NCBI GenBank assembly: GCA_022497145.1
Contig: MU385876.1
Location: 1-64,000 of the forward strand
From: Rostrohypoxylon terebratum
Lineage: Eukaryota > Ascomycota > Sordariomycetes > Xylariales > Hypoxylaceae
Direction of reading: 5' to 3'
Length of the DNA: 64,000 nucleotides
The notes under the pieces were generated by a model that was not told the origin of the DNA, ran no database searches, and was given only the letters and a program-made list of their open reading frames with translations. This document shows positions 18,852-30,789 of the stretch, piece after piece (within the stretch, counting starts at the first letter, position 1; every line of letters starts with the position of its first letter). The position numbers and the translations under genes were made by a program.

Positions 18852-21499
18852 TCAGTCAATAACTAAGCCCTCCAACGCTTGCATGGCTCTGGCCCCTTCT
18901 CTCTCAAAAGCCGACACCATGGCTTCACACTCATACTTCAGCTTTTGCTGAGCTTCCTCGGCATTGTGGTATATCCATTCTTCGACTGTCATTCGTTTTT
19001 CGGGGCTTGACAAATCTACTCCGCTCCTCAGGCTCTTAGCCGGTCCGAGTGGGTTTTCTCGTTCCAAGTCCTCGAAGACCATTTCAACATCAGCAGCGGT
19101 CCAGGGAACGGTGCTCCGCAGCCCAGCTAGAATATTGCGTTTCGATGGCGAAGATCGTACAGGCGTAACAGCAACCGGGGTTAAGGCAACCCTATTGCTG
19201 TTTACGGTATTCGACGGTTTTGAAGAAGGGGGCTCGTTCTCGGCGTCGGACGCCTGTAGTGACGGAGAGGGTGAGACCACGGCCTGTCTAGCAGCCGGAG
19301 CAGGCGAAATCGTGGAGTTAGGCGTCGTTGGAGCTTGAGGTTCCTCGGATTGAGCAGGGGGTAAGGGGAGCGCCTTTTCCACAAAGGGAGATGAGGTAGG
19401 GAGTTGTATAGTCTTCTTCTTGGTCACAGATGCCTTCTCAGTAGATGCACGACGCTCAATGCGAAATGAGCTGTCAACTTTAGCTTCGCCGTCAGCAAGC
19501 TCGTCAGGCTTAGCAGAGTCCGAACTGACTAAAGCAGCCTTCTTGCTTGGTCGACCACGCTTCTTGGGAGCAGCATTGGATGATAAACTCGTTCGAACTA
19601 TGGTGGCATTGCTGACTCTGCTCACGTCATGACCCTCGGCTAGTTCGTCCTCGTTTGCTATCTCAGCATCTTGCTGTTCAGGTTCAGGTTCGGGTTCGTT
19701 CTCGGGTTCGTTCTCGGGTTCGGGCTCGGGCTCAGGCTCAGGATCTACGGGCTCTTGCACTTTAGTCTTCTTGCTAGTCTGCTTAGAGGCCTTTCTGGCG
19801 CCGGCCTTGCGACCCTTCTTGGGAACCTGGAGATTCTCTTCTTGATCGACTACCATCTCCGTTTCCATTGCCTTCAATTCAGCGTTGACAGCAGCCTCAT
19901 CGATAATGGGGGGCTCCGGATCAAACATAGCATGGTCATCATGCGTCTCAATATGGCTTGCAGCTGTTTTCTTTGCTGTGGCCTTCTTGCTCTTCGATTT
20001 GATTGGCGCTTTATGGCGGTCCGAGTCAGAATCGGCAGCGATGTTCTCGTCGTCGGATAACGGGCGGTCAAGGTCGGCCTCCAATTGTCTATTAAGTTCT
20101 TCATCATCCATCTCCATCATGTGAGTAGCATCTTGTTGAGATGTAATAGATATAGTCGATGCCCCCGAGACTTTTCTTGCCTTCCGAGTGGTTGTCGCTT
20201 TTCCCTTCTTGCCTTTCGCCTTTGGTTTCGGTACAAGGTGGGCATCGACCACTTCCAATCCATTGTCTTGGTCAATAGTGGATGCGTCAGCCATGTTCGT
20301 CTTGTGGGCTCGCGTAGCCCGCTTCTTTGCTGCTGGGACTTCCGCTATAGTCAATTCCGAGGCTTCGAGTGTGTCGCTAGCTCGTTTGCGTCCTCGGGCA
20401 GGCTTAGGCGGGGGTGGAGGAGGCATTTCTTCCTCTTCCGGAGGTTCGTCTTCGAGCACTTCAATTGGTGCTTCCTTCTTGGTCCTAGTCTTCTTACCTT
20501 TGGCAGCAGTACCTTTCTTCGCTCTGCTACGCTTCGTGCCACCCTGGGTCATAACAGATGTGGTGGTCATGACACTATCTTCGTGATCGACGGGATGTTC
20601 AAGCATTGATGCCATGTCTGATGCGGCTGTAGAAGCGGCAGACTGCGCAGAAAGTCGGGATGTCTGGGAAGCTCTAGCACCCTTGCCTCTGCCCTTTTTC
20701 TTAGCCGTTCCCTTGTACTGCGCTAACAACCGGAAGAATTGACATCCCGGAGAGCGTCGGTAGTGTTCCTCGCTATCGCGAAACATTAGTAAGTCACAGA
20801 GATATGGACATCATGTAACTTACTATGGATCATCCTTGGGTTCCCATCCATCAAGCGCAAGGGAACAATACGTGCAGCTAACCATATCATCGGAGTCAAC
20901 AGTTGGGGTATATTTCCAGCCAGCATCGACGAGCTGCGATTAATTAGCAAAACGAGGTGAGAGAAAGTAGCAGGTTTGCCTTTACCTGCTTGGTTTTGCA
21001 CTTCCACCCTCGCTTGCCATCATGGGGCCACCGCCCGGCAAAGGTGGCTTTGCGCGCTTCTGTCATCTCGGTACCCATAGGGTCATCTTCTCCGTAATCG
21101 CCCAAGCCGGCATCTATAGCTGCTACAATAGCCCATCCGCAGTGTGGGGATAATCGCAAGTGTTCTTCTATGGGGCTATCACTCGACTCCCATCCTGCCA
21201 TAGCCTTAATACACAAGAAACAAACGGTGTTATCCGGGGCGTCGGGTGTTGGTTCAAAGAAAAGGCCAGCATGTGCGAGCTTTAAGTGATATAGTTGTTA
21301 GCATCTGAAATAGTGAGAAGAAAAATATGAATTATCTGCAAAAACTCACCTGAACAGCATTGGGCTCTTCATGTGGCCATGTGATTGTTTTTGGACCTTT
21401 GCCCTTGGCATTAGATGGACGACGTGCAACTGGATGCGCAGTCTTGAATGACTCTAATCGGCCCTCATAGGTGAAGAATTGGTCGGAGATTTCGTCCAT
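18852..21499 (-). CDS. bir1: BIR-domain chromosomal passenger protein (survivin/Bir1 type), four exons
   Basis: The spliced product is 824 residues. Exons are 21499-21350, 21279-20986, 20933-20824 and 20772-18852. Two BIR zinc-binding modules are complete with identical spacing: Cys70, Cys73, His90, Cys97 and Cys168, Cys171, His188, Cys195. Both fit C-x2-C-x16-H-x6-C. The long middle (about 210-740) is disordered, with basic KKGK/KRGR clusters, a run of prolines, and an acidic EPEP/ENEP repeat. The conserved C-terminus starts near WTAADVEMVFEDLERENP and ends in a helical region, as in fungal Bir1/Cut17. In yeasts this protein joins Aurora kinase and INCENP at centromeres; it is the fungal counterpart of survivin rather than a caspase inhibitor. 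Confidence 0.92.
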
Positions 21500-24270
21500 C
21501 TCCAATATTCAAGCGACAAACACGCAAGAATTTGTCGACAAAAGGATCGTAGTTGATAGAAAAAAATATTTCAAAGTCGGCACAAATCGTAGAGAATTTC
21601 GCGTTAGAGGAGAAATCAGGTCGCGGATATGTGAGAATCGGAGGGGTCAGGTCGTGCTTGCAAGTGCAAAAAGGGATTCTAGAATAAGAATTTTGCACTT
21701 TGTGGTAAGATTAGAGACGGCAGGAAGTAAAGCCAGCGTGTTTAATATTTGTTCAAGCGCGTGAACGAAGTTTCAATTGCGATTGCAAAGTGCGACTTAG
21801 TTGTAGAAAGAAAGGTGTTGATGTCAAGTTTCCAAAATTCAATTGGTTCCTAGACCGCGTTCTGTTTACTTCAACCGCACTGGGGGTTGACCCACCTTTC
21901 TCCCACCAAGAAGGTACGTACTACCTATAGTAGCCATGGGTCCCATCTACATATGTCTTGATGATGTAATCTGAGCAGCATTAGGTAATTACAAAGCCAC
22001 ATTTTAGCCACACCACAGATTTTCCTCCAGCACATAGCACCTAGGTTCGCATTTAGTGTATTTCATCTCGACTTTCTTCTTATTTAATCAGCCATTTACG
22101 AATTATTATCCCTCTAAAGGGACCATCTTGAAAATTCAGTCAGAAACTCAACATCTGGATGTTATTCTTTATACAATTGGCTACAATACGATGCACACAC
22201 AGATGACCGCGAATAATGACATTCCAATACATTCGGAATACCTAGGCAATTACTAGGTAGGTACAATACCTCATAATGCTCAGAAGAAATACCTAGCGAA
22301 GAACCAGCGGCACATTTGAACCATACACTTCAACAACTACGTAGATACTTCAAAGAGTCTTTGCATCCTTAACAAGGGCAAATCTGACAAGATATTACTA
22401 TCCACGATCCCAGCAGGTCAGCAACGGAGTGAGATCATCGCTTGTTCTTTCGACAGCTTGCCGTGAGATTCAAAAACATACGGCGTATCAAGGCACAACT
22501 AGAAAGAATAATTGTTTTCATATGATGGAATTGAATGATATGTCCAGATATTCCCCCAAATCCAAGGCCATATTATGAGAGCTTCCTCGGACCTCACTAA
22601 CACATATGATGGCATTCTCCAGCCATTCTGGGAGTTTAGGTATACCGCTGCTGTAGCTTGCAACCATCACTCTAGCACCCTGCCCAATATTGAAAGCATC
22701 ACAGCCTATTCACACGATCTTGTCCTGAAAGGGCGGAGACATTACTAATGGGAGGTCAGATAAGAGCGGCTACTTCACCGTCCAAATCTTCGACTACGAT
22801 GAGCTTCGTTAGCTAAGAAAGCTTCAAAAGTAGCGTCCTAGGACTTTGGAGCCAATCAGTAATCGGTTTAGGAAACAGATGTGCTAAGTCATGATGTACG
22901 TCAGCGATCGAAGGAATGAGATGACCAGCAGCGATTGGTTCTCTCGTAAGTGAGTAGGTAACAAAGTAAGAACTTGTCAAGCGTCCAGCCCTAATACAAA
23001 GCACGCAGGTACAGGTCTCGGTAATCCGGGAATCCCCTCATCTGCAAAACTCTAGGTGAAGCCAGCCAATCTTCACCGCATCCACAAATAGGGCTCAGAA
23101 TCGGTGCTTACCTAGGTACCTACCAGGTACATTTCCCCTTAGCGGACGAGCAGCTGACCTGGTGTGGCATATTGCCTTAGAGCTCACTGCCGGGCTATTT
23201 CCAACCCCTGAGTTAACCCTGCGGTTTCGGTAAGAACGCCACAGGGCTGTTACTGTGTCCCGTAATATTGGCCGCATCTCAGGGACTAGTCACGAGAGAA
23301 TTATTTATATAATACACCCAAGGGATGATATACTTAAGTGTAGAATTCATATTATTTAATCAATCTCAATGACACGATAGGTACACCGTCCCAATTCATC
23401 TTGGGGCTGTGTCCTTAATAAGGAATGCCTGGTAACTATGCCTCGTTACTCCCTTAAGACCAATTAGGTATCCAGAGTCCAGACATGTCCAGATCAATAG
23501 GTACCTGTGTAGGTGTAGGTAATTGAGGCTCACGTCAGATGGCTTTGGGGTTTTCACACACACAGGACCCAAGCAAAATATTAATAGGTACGTAAAATGG
23601 AAGAGCCTCACACCTAGGTAGGTGACATAACAACCAACCCAATCGTCTAAACTAGGTACCTAAACTCGTGAGATTCTTCCGTCGGCTGGTAAGCTGCACC
23701 CCAAACATCAGCATCCCTGCGGTCCAGGCTGATATAATGATAGATCATATGGCCTTACAGCCGACGAGTCAGCAATATTGCGGACGGGTCCCAGGTTGTG
23801 CGGCGCCCTAGTTGGTGAGGTGAACAGTCAGCCCAACATGCCGAGTTTTTCCTCGATGGAGTCACAACTCGCGTCTCCGGCACTTCATAGCCGGTTTATA
23901 TTGGTTAGAGGCCAAGAACAGAAAGGCAAGCGAGACAAAATACGACGAGTGGCTAAGACAATCCATCAGTATTGACCACGAGATGCAGTCACATAGCTTC
24001 ACATCACCGTAACATTGACCTTAGCTCTCACCGCGGTCGACATCCATGATGATCGGAAGGCGGCTTCAGAGAGCGGGTGATGATGATGATGATGATGATG
24101 ACTGCGAAGTACGATGGCTGAGGGAGAAGCCTCAAGAACGATGTATAAAAGGGTAGCGTTAGAACCTCAAAAGCCAAGGGAATCACCAAACCATTCGATA
24201 TCAACACCACAACATCACAACAAGTTCCAATACCTTTCTAAAGCAAATAATAAAATCTCCATCAGTCAAA
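21500..24270. other. 2.8-kb gene-poor spacer between BIR1 and the lysozyme-like gene
   Basis: The spacer holds the BIR1 promoter (left) and the promoter of the plus-strand lysozyme-like gene (right). That right promoter has a TATAAAA box at about 24144-24150 and a GAT microsatellite. CCTAGGTA palindromes lie near 22240-22262 and 23108-23131. Minus-strand frames between about 22540 and 23004 have protein-like composition but are broken by stops, and I could not assign them. No intact gene is seen. Confidence 0.45.
24078..24101. repeat. Trinucleotide microsatellite (TGA)8
   Basis: Eight TGA/GAT units in a row lie about 45 bp upstream of the TATA box of the lysozyme-like gene. Confidence 0.85.
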
Positions 24271-24457
24271 ATGGGTTTCGTCAGCTACTCCGGCCCCTCT
24301 TCTTCCTTCCCTCCCCGGGACCAATGGAAGTCCTTCGAAGAAATCTTCAACGCCAACAAGTCAGCTATGGCCGCCACCGGCGACACCGGTGAGGACATCG
24401 GCCGTATATGGAACGCCGTGAACCAATGCGCCAAGATCGGCGTCGAGGAGCGGTGGG

Positions 24458-24518
<61 letters not shown>

Positions 24519-25046
24519 CGGGGGGCGCGNNNNNNNNNNCGGGCGACACCGTTTTTGAATTGGGCCTTTTTTTTAACGCGTTTAACCAATGCGCCAATTT
24601 CGGGGTCTGGTTGGGTTAACCCCCCCCCCCCCCCCCCCCCCCCCTAACCAACCAAGACACCACCCACTCATCTAACCCAACCCAACCCTAGCGTCATCTT
24701 CTGCATCATCATGCAAGAATCCACCGGCAACGTCGGCGTCAAAACCACCTACAACGGCGACGGCCACGCCACCGCCGGCCTCATGCAGTGCGACGGCAGC
24801 CCCGGCTTCCCCGGCCAGCACGGCCTCTCCCAGGACCAGATCACCTCCATGGTCACCGCCGGCACCAACCACTTCAAGCAGAACCTCAAGGACTTCGGCG
24901 ACGCCGACACCGCCGACTGCATCTACAAGGCCCTCCGCGAGTACAACTCCGGCTCCGTCAACCCCGACAACCTGTCCGACGGCAGGGGCGCCACCAACTC
25001 CTACGTCTCCGACATCGCCAACCGTCTCCTCGGCCGCACCAACTAA
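24271..25046 (+). CDS. Lysozyme-like domain protein, two exons, intron damaged by assembly
   Basis: Exons 24271-24452 and 24692-25046 join in frame (VEER + VIFCIIMQESTG) to give 178 residues. The domain resembles the lysozyme/soluble transglycosylase fold: FCIIMQESTGNVGV carries the likely catalytic Glu, followed by TAGLMQCDGSPGFPGQHGLSQDQI and a helical C-terminus. Family members in fungi are small, and their substrate (chitin, peptidoglycan or none) is not settled. No signal peptide is visible from this start (MGFVSYSGPSS). The coding parts are intact. The intron as given contains poly-G, ten Ns, a corrupted copy of exon 1 and poly-C, so its real length is unknown. Codon use is strongly C-rich at third positions, suggesting high expression. 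Confidence 0.75.
24453..24691. other. Assembly scar inside the intron (poly-G, 10 N, corrupted exon copy, poly-C)
   Basis: The order is a poly-G run (about 24459-24518), a short GC stretch, ten Ns (24530-24539), an 80-bp stretch at 24540-24619, then poly-C (about 24620-24644). The 80-bp stretch aligns without gaps to exon 1 at about 24380-24459. Shared blocks include GGCGACACCG and AACCAATGCGCCAA, while many other positions are changed to T or G. This is typical of low-quality reads joined across a gap, not of biology. Confidence 0.85.
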
Positions 25047-25591
25047 GCCGATCCCTCATCCGTACATACAGAGTCAGCCGATGCTGAATATGTAGATGGC
25101 AGGGCTGGGAAGGAGAAAAGGGGTTGAAGGAACTGTTATTTAGGATACGGGTAGGATACGGGTAGGATACGGGCAGGATACGGTCATTTGTATATGGTGC
25201 ATAGTATAATACTAGAATCTCTATTGTTATCAGCCATGCTCTTTTGTGTGCTTATTGTTACGGGAAAATTGCTCTTCGACTGTAAAGGACGAGAGATTGA
25301 TATGTGGCCCATCTTTAAATGACCACTTACCTAGGGGTCTAGGGATTGTAGCTGTCACCAATAAATCTCTTTGAAAGAATATTCTATGCACGATTGAACG
25401 TTTGTTTCTTCATAGTCTTTTTGTCTGTCTCCACTATACAATTGCCTCTGACATCTATCGACGAACAAAACAGGAGGCTCACTATATAGATAGCAACGGT
25501 CATATCCGTGTGCAAGACTAGTCGAACAACTTCCGATTGTCAAAAACCACATGGCAAATGCTCCGAACCTCTATAGTTCTATGCCTACACC
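25047..25591. other. Convergent spacer with an 11-bp tandem repeat
   Basis: The lysozyme-like gene and the M3 peptidase gene end here from opposite sides. It contains a tandem repeat at 25143-25182 and no gene. The minus frame at 25355-25552 looks random. Confidence 0.5.
25143..25182. repeat. Tandem repeat, unit GGATACGGGTA, about 3.6 copies
   Basis: Three full 11-bp units and a partial one follow each other, with one T-to-C change in the third. They lie about 100 bp after the stop codon of the lysozyme-like gene, in the presumed 3' UTR. Confidence 0.85.
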
Positions 25592-27835
25592 TCATGCAGC
25601 AGAAGTAAGAGCGACGGCAGTTAGTCCAAGCTCCTTGTAGAATGCGTCACTGCTAGGCTTCCTGCCTAGGAACTGCTCGAGTGTGATCATCTCGTCCTGG
25701 CTACCGCCACGTTCAAGTACAGTGTGGCGATATCTGCGGCCTTCCTTTCCGTTCATAGGGTCTTTCTTAAAGACGGTGTAGAACATGTCTGTGCTGTAGA
25801 CTTCTGAAGAAAGGTAGCCATAATATCCAGCATCGTAACCCCCGACAAGGTGACCGAAGGTTGCTTGGCCGTTGCCCCAGGTACTGTTATCAATTTAGTC
25901 AGGAAGGTAGAATTATGGTCATCGTGGAATAAAAACTCACCTTGGTTCGCCTAGAGCTTCAGGGCCTTTGAGGCCAGCAATCTGGGTTCGGAGATCGTTA
26001 TAAAGTGCACCAACATCCAGTTTCTCCAGTTCTTCATGGCTGGCAGGCGAATGCACAGCCATGTCGTAGATGCCGAAGTGCAATTGCCTCAGGTTGAATA
26101 ATGCATCATTCACGTGCTTTGTTGAGATTTGTTTCTCGATCAGTTCATCGGGGATCTTCTCTCCAGTCTGGTAATGGTTTGAGAGGGCCTTTAGCTGACT
26201 AGGCGTCCAGCACCAATTCTCAAGCATCTGACTTGGGGCTTCGACAAAGTCTCTAACTGTGGAAGTCCCGTGGAATCTGCTGTACTTTGTTCGGCCACTT
26301 AAATCGTGAATGCCATGTCCAAGTTCGTGGAACAGCGTGACCACCTCGTCGTGCTTGAGTAAAGAAGGCTTCTTTTCCGTTGGTTTGGAGAAGTTGCACA
26401 CGAGGGCTGTGGCGGGATACCTGCGTGTGCCGTCCTTCTTTAGGAAGCCAGGTTGTAGGTTGAAGTTAGCGGCATGACCATACTTGCCTTGCCTTGGGTG
26501 CAAATCAAGATAGAGATATCCAACAAAGCCTTCACCTTCAGAACTGTCATCCCAAACAGAGAAGACGATCACATCTTCATGCCATGTAACATCTTCGGCT
26601 TTTCCAGTCGGCGACAATCGTTTCCGTTCATTAGCATCCAACTCTACAAACACTAAACCGAACAATTCTTCAAAAATATGCAACATTGCTTGAACGGTAC
26701 TCTGGAGCGGGAAATATTCAGCGATCTTGACCTCGTCAATACTGTATTCTTGCTCGACCATCATTCGATCATAGAAACGGTGGTCCCAGAGGTAGTAGTT
26801 GCCGTCTGGCTTTAGTCCTCGTGATTCCTCGTCCTTCTTCTTGAGCTCTAATAGATGGCTTATCTCTTTGTCGCCACCTGGAGTAAGGCGCTTTCGCAAA
26901 TCTGCCAAAAAGGTGTTCACTACGGCCGGGTCCTTGGCCATCTTATCTTCTATACGGAAAGCAGCATGGTTGGGGTAGCCCAGCAGCCTGGCCGCTTCGT
27001 CACGGAGCAGGATAGTCTCTTTGAAGAGAGGGCCATTCTGGTTGGTCTGTAACATTCTATAAGTCCACTCTGGTCAAAAACTTAATGGCAGTTCGCGACA
27101 TACCTTATTTTCATTAGCAATAAAAACCTTCTTCCGTGTCTCGGGGTTCTTGGCGAATTTGAGAGTAGGGAAAAGATCGGGATATTTGAAGCTGAGCTTC
27201 ACCTTTCCTTCATTCTCTCCTGTGCCTTTCTCTAGGCCATCAACTACATCGTCTGGGACTCCGTCTAGTTCCTCCTTGGTGAACCATATGCCTCCGTTTT
27301 CTTCGTTGAGGTTCTTTTGGAATTGGATCGCGATCTGACTGAGTCGCATCTTGATTTCCTTGAAGCGGTCTCGCTGAGGACCTTGAGGAAGCCCTAGGCC
27401 ATTCCGGATATAACCCTTGCGCTCTTTCTCGAGTAGTCGCAGGCCTTCGGCATCTAGGTCAGGCTCCTTGGTCTTCTGGGCCTGGAAAGCGGCGTCGACG
27501 AGTTTGAATACATCTTCACGCATGTTGCACTCGATTGAGAACTCGTCCATGATTTTCTCTGCCTCTGTCGAAGCATTGCGCAAGTCTTCGTTGGCTGAAA
27601 CATATTGGTAGAAGCCGAGAAGTCGAGAACTCAGCTGAGACTGGTCCTCATCTTCGGCTATTGGTGCAAGAACAGAAGCGAAGCTAGCTTTGTCGGCGGG
27701 CACGTTCGCAACGAGATTGTCTAGAAGAGATCGTGTGGTGTCGCAAAGAGCTTGAGCATCGCTGACGATGGACTCCTTTGTGCCCGTGAAGGTCGGCGGG
27801 GCCTGTGGAGGATTCTTATACTTGTCGGGAGCCAT
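25592..27835 (-). CDS. mepB: M3 zinc metallopeptidase (thimet oligopeptidase/MepB type), three exons
   Basis: The spliced product is 709 residues, close to human thimet oligopeptidase. Exons are 27835-27104, 27046-25941 and 25883-25592. The zinc site is FHELGHGIHD (His484, Glu485, His488), with the third ligand Glu513 in DFVEAPSQM, as in family M3A. The C-terminal block TWGNGQATFGHLVGGYDAGYYGYLSSEVYSTD is the conserved substrate-binding segment and exists only after splicing the last intron. The start is set at MAPDKYKN. The frame stays open to an ATG at 28186, which would add 117 residues with a hydrophobic stretch and could be a mitochondrial form. The enzyme degrades short peptides in cytosol or mitochondria. 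Confidence 0.92.
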
Positions 27836-29033
27836 ATTGGAGTATACGATGGATCGAGCGTGGGTGGGAGTGGGCAAGCGGCCGAAGGATAAGAGAGCTG
27901 TTGGGGGAGATGCTTTCGGACGTATCTGGTTCAGATATAGAGTAAGACGAGAGAGAGCTCGTGGGGGAGCCAGGTTGAGAGCAAAGGAAAGCAGAAGTAT
28001 GAGAAGAGAAGTTATTATAAAGAGGGAGAGGGGTCGAGAGCGGCTTCTTGTAGGAGGAACCTTTGAATTCGCCAGTATCACAAGGGCAGTTGGGTCCTGG
28101 GTGTCCAATGGAAGCTGGAAGCTGCAAGCTGCAAGGAAGCAAATGATGGCAACAGCGGGGTCGATTTTATTGATTCTGTTAGGCAATTTGCACTTCAGGA
28201 ATTTGAAGAGTCAGGCAAGCACTTTCTAGCACTTCCAGCTAATGCAGGTGCGTGTTTCGGAGTCGGATTTTCGAAGATGATTAGGCTTGTCGGATGCAGA
28301 TGACTTTCTACGGCTATCCACCTCAGGATTACTATTGAACTGTTGAACTATTGACGGTCTGATGGTACAAAATACAGGACAATGTAGGGCAATGATTCGA
28401 ACAGCCTGATTTGAATACGTCGAGGGGTTGAATGGAGCTTCGTGAATGCTGATCTTGACAGAGCTACAGCTCTCTAACCTCTTCTAGACTGCGGGGTGGT
28501 TGAACGGAAGCAAGTACATGAAATCTCGGTCCTTAAAAGTACCGTTGCAGGCAATTAGTAGTACAAAGGTACTTAATCTCAAGTACTACGTCGCACCACA
28601 TTAAACCAAGATCCACTCGGACTCGTCTCATGCAGGCTGCAGCCAGTACGTGTAAACACTAGAAGGTACCCGAGTGTCCACTGAAGAAATGCCAGTGCTT
28701 CCGGGATACAGATACAAAAATCTCGGAATAGGGGCTATTCACCAAAAGACAAGAATACCTCAATACCCATTGCAAGCTTCATCATGAATATTTCGTGCCT
28801 ATGCCCGGTGACCTATGGCTACAATCCCTAGGCTCAAAGTCACGAAAGGCCAAATAAGCCCATCCCAATCCCATATAATCCGTCAATTAACTAACGCCCT
28901 ATCGCTCCCAATCGCGGTGTCATGCCATGTAATGCATTGATTTGATGCTCCCTCCATACAAGTGTTGCGAGTGTCGTGGCGATTTCTTACGCCTCCGAAC
29001 TCCAGTTTCCATCAATGTACTAGAGTGAATGGT
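27836..29033. promoter_or_regulatory. Upstream region of the M3 peptidase gene
   Basis: About 1.2 kb between the peptidase start and the 3' end of the minus-strand Cdc4-like gene. The part nearest the peptidase (27836-28186) is open in its frame and may encode an N-terminal extension. The rest shows no coding character. Confidence 0.45.
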
Positions 29034-29692
29034 TTAATTGGCTAGGATGGTTCGGACCAGTTCTGTATCTCATTAGCCACCGTCCGCAGCCTTTCCAAGC
29101 TAGGCTTGAAAGTTGTGCAAAGCATGCGCTTACCAGTGTAGTTGACTTGGCCCGAACTGGTGTCGACCGCCTTCAGGAGTTCGTCCACCTCTTCATCCGT
29201 CATCTTCTCGCCCAAGTTCGTCAGGATGTACTTGAGCTGCCCGACACCAATAAATCCGGTCATGTCCTTATCGAAGACTTGGAAACCACGGCAGTACTCG
29301 TCGGGCTCACCAGGGTCGCGGAAACCACCCGGTCGGTTCAGGATCTTGGAGAATGTTTCGAAGTCGACTAGAATCACGCATGCGCATTAGAAAACCGCTC
29401 TTCAATGTTGCTTAACACGTGCAGCATCTGCGTGCAGGAAAATGCGTTGTAGATGGTACAGATTGACAAATGTTGACATCGAAATTTATGCCGTAAGCAA
29501 AAGGAGCTACTCACAGTCACCACCGACGTTTCGCTCTAGATCTCGGATTTCGGCCAAAGTAGGGTTCTGACCGCAAGCGCGCAGAAGATCACCTAGGCTT
29601 TCGAGAGAAACGCGGCCGTTGCCTCGCTTGTCGAATAATGAGAAAGCCTCCTTGTAGTTGGTCGAAGCCTGAGGAGCATCGTTAGTGGCCAT
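29034..29692 (-). CDS. cdc4: Cdc4-like myosin essential light chain (EF-hand), three exons
   Basis: The spliced product is 146 residues. Exons are 29692-29515, 29367-29134 and 29062-29034; the last exon encodes only the C-terminal ELVRTILAN part. The protein is calmodulin-like with degenerate EF-hands: FSLFDKRGNGRVSLESLGDLLRACGQNPT at the N-terminus, then FQVFDKDMTGFIGVGQLKYILTNLGEKMTDEEVDELL. This matches the fission yeast Cdc4 pattern, including LRACGQNPTLAEI and LNRPGGF. Cdc4 binds the IQ motifs of type II myosin and is required for the actomyosin ring at septation. All three introns or ends obey GT..AG and phase rules. A general calmodulin is excluded by the missing fourth EF-hand. Confidence 0.92.
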
Positions 29693-30789
29693 TTTGACAG
29701 GTTATCGCAATTTTGTTTGTCTAAAACGAATGTGTGGAAAGGTGGTATAATTGATAGGCTAGATGATGGGATAGAAATGGAACAATCGAATGCGCAATTT
29801 GTGTGCTGTTGTTGTTGTTGCTGCTAGTTCGTTCTGCTTGTTGAATTTTATTTGTTTTCGTTTTTGTTTTCCGACACACTGGGACGACTCGGGGAAAGCT
29901 GACAAAGAGTTTGCCGACGAAACCCCTAAGAGGCCGCCATCGCCGTACGCTGCCAGTTCTGCCAGTGCAAATAACAGCGACCGCCGCCAATTGCTCAGTG
30001 CCAAAGGATTGCTGACTGGCTGATCCCGATCGCGTAACACCCACGCTAAACTAGGATTTAGGGGGTAACGAGGGGCACCGGACGAAATATTGCTCCTCTA
30101 TTTACATCCAACAGGAACAAGAAAATAAATAGACTAAAATAACTCACCATCTTGAACTGTTCTGGTCGCAAAAAATTGGTGTAAATTGGTTTAAAGCTGT
30201 CAAGTAAGCAGTGAGGAGGTTTGTGATGATAATTTCTGGAGGAGAGAGAAGAACGTTGGTCAAAGCAATAATAAGCAAGTTCCAAGTTGATATTGGAAGT
30301 GAAACGGTGAAATTGATTTGCCCCTAGCTAGCGTTGTCCCATGCGCCTACTGTGGATCGATTAGGCTTCGCTATTGACGGGGCAACCGCAATCGTGCACA
30401 TGTTTTATTTGGTCAATTGAGGGCAGGCGGGAGGGCGGGGCAGTTACTCGTCACACACCGCTACAACATCGACCAATATAGATTCACATCGAAGCCGAAG
30501 CCGATAATACCATCGAAATCTCTAACTTTAAATTCTTAGGTACCAAAGTTTAGCATCCTTACCAGGAGGCGAACGTTACCATAGTAGTAGAAACTTTACT
30601 GATGTTCATCATCTGATCTCGACCAATAGCATATGTATGTACATAAAATTGTACGTGGTATGAAAAGATGCATAATCGATACCTAATAATTAATTCAAGC
30701 GGGAGAATGATACTAGATATTATGAAACATCCACCCTACAACTTTAGAGTACAAAAAATGTCAACTGTCCAACAATTACAAAACACGCT
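29693..30789. promoter_or_regulatory. Promoter and possible 5' UTR intron of the Cdc4-like gene
   Basis: The stretch next to the gene carries a long non-coding leader. A GTGAGT donor at about 30148 right after an ATG and a CGTTTTAG acceptor at about 29722 would define a 5' UTR intron of about 430 nt on the minus strand. Splicing would leave that ATG out of frame with the protein, so it would act as an upstream start. GTT/GCT trinucleotide runs lie at about 29805-29825. The frame at 30058-30285 looks non-coding. Confidence 0.35.

Noticed and set aside
19671..20609. Long plus-strand frames rich in Phe/Arg or Ser
   Set aside because: They are antisense shadows of the low-complexity BIR1 exon 4.
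24271..24647. Open frames encoding poly-glycine or poly-proline through the G-run
   Set aside because: They cross an assembly scar with Ns and homopolymers, and the true coding parts are the two exons on either side.
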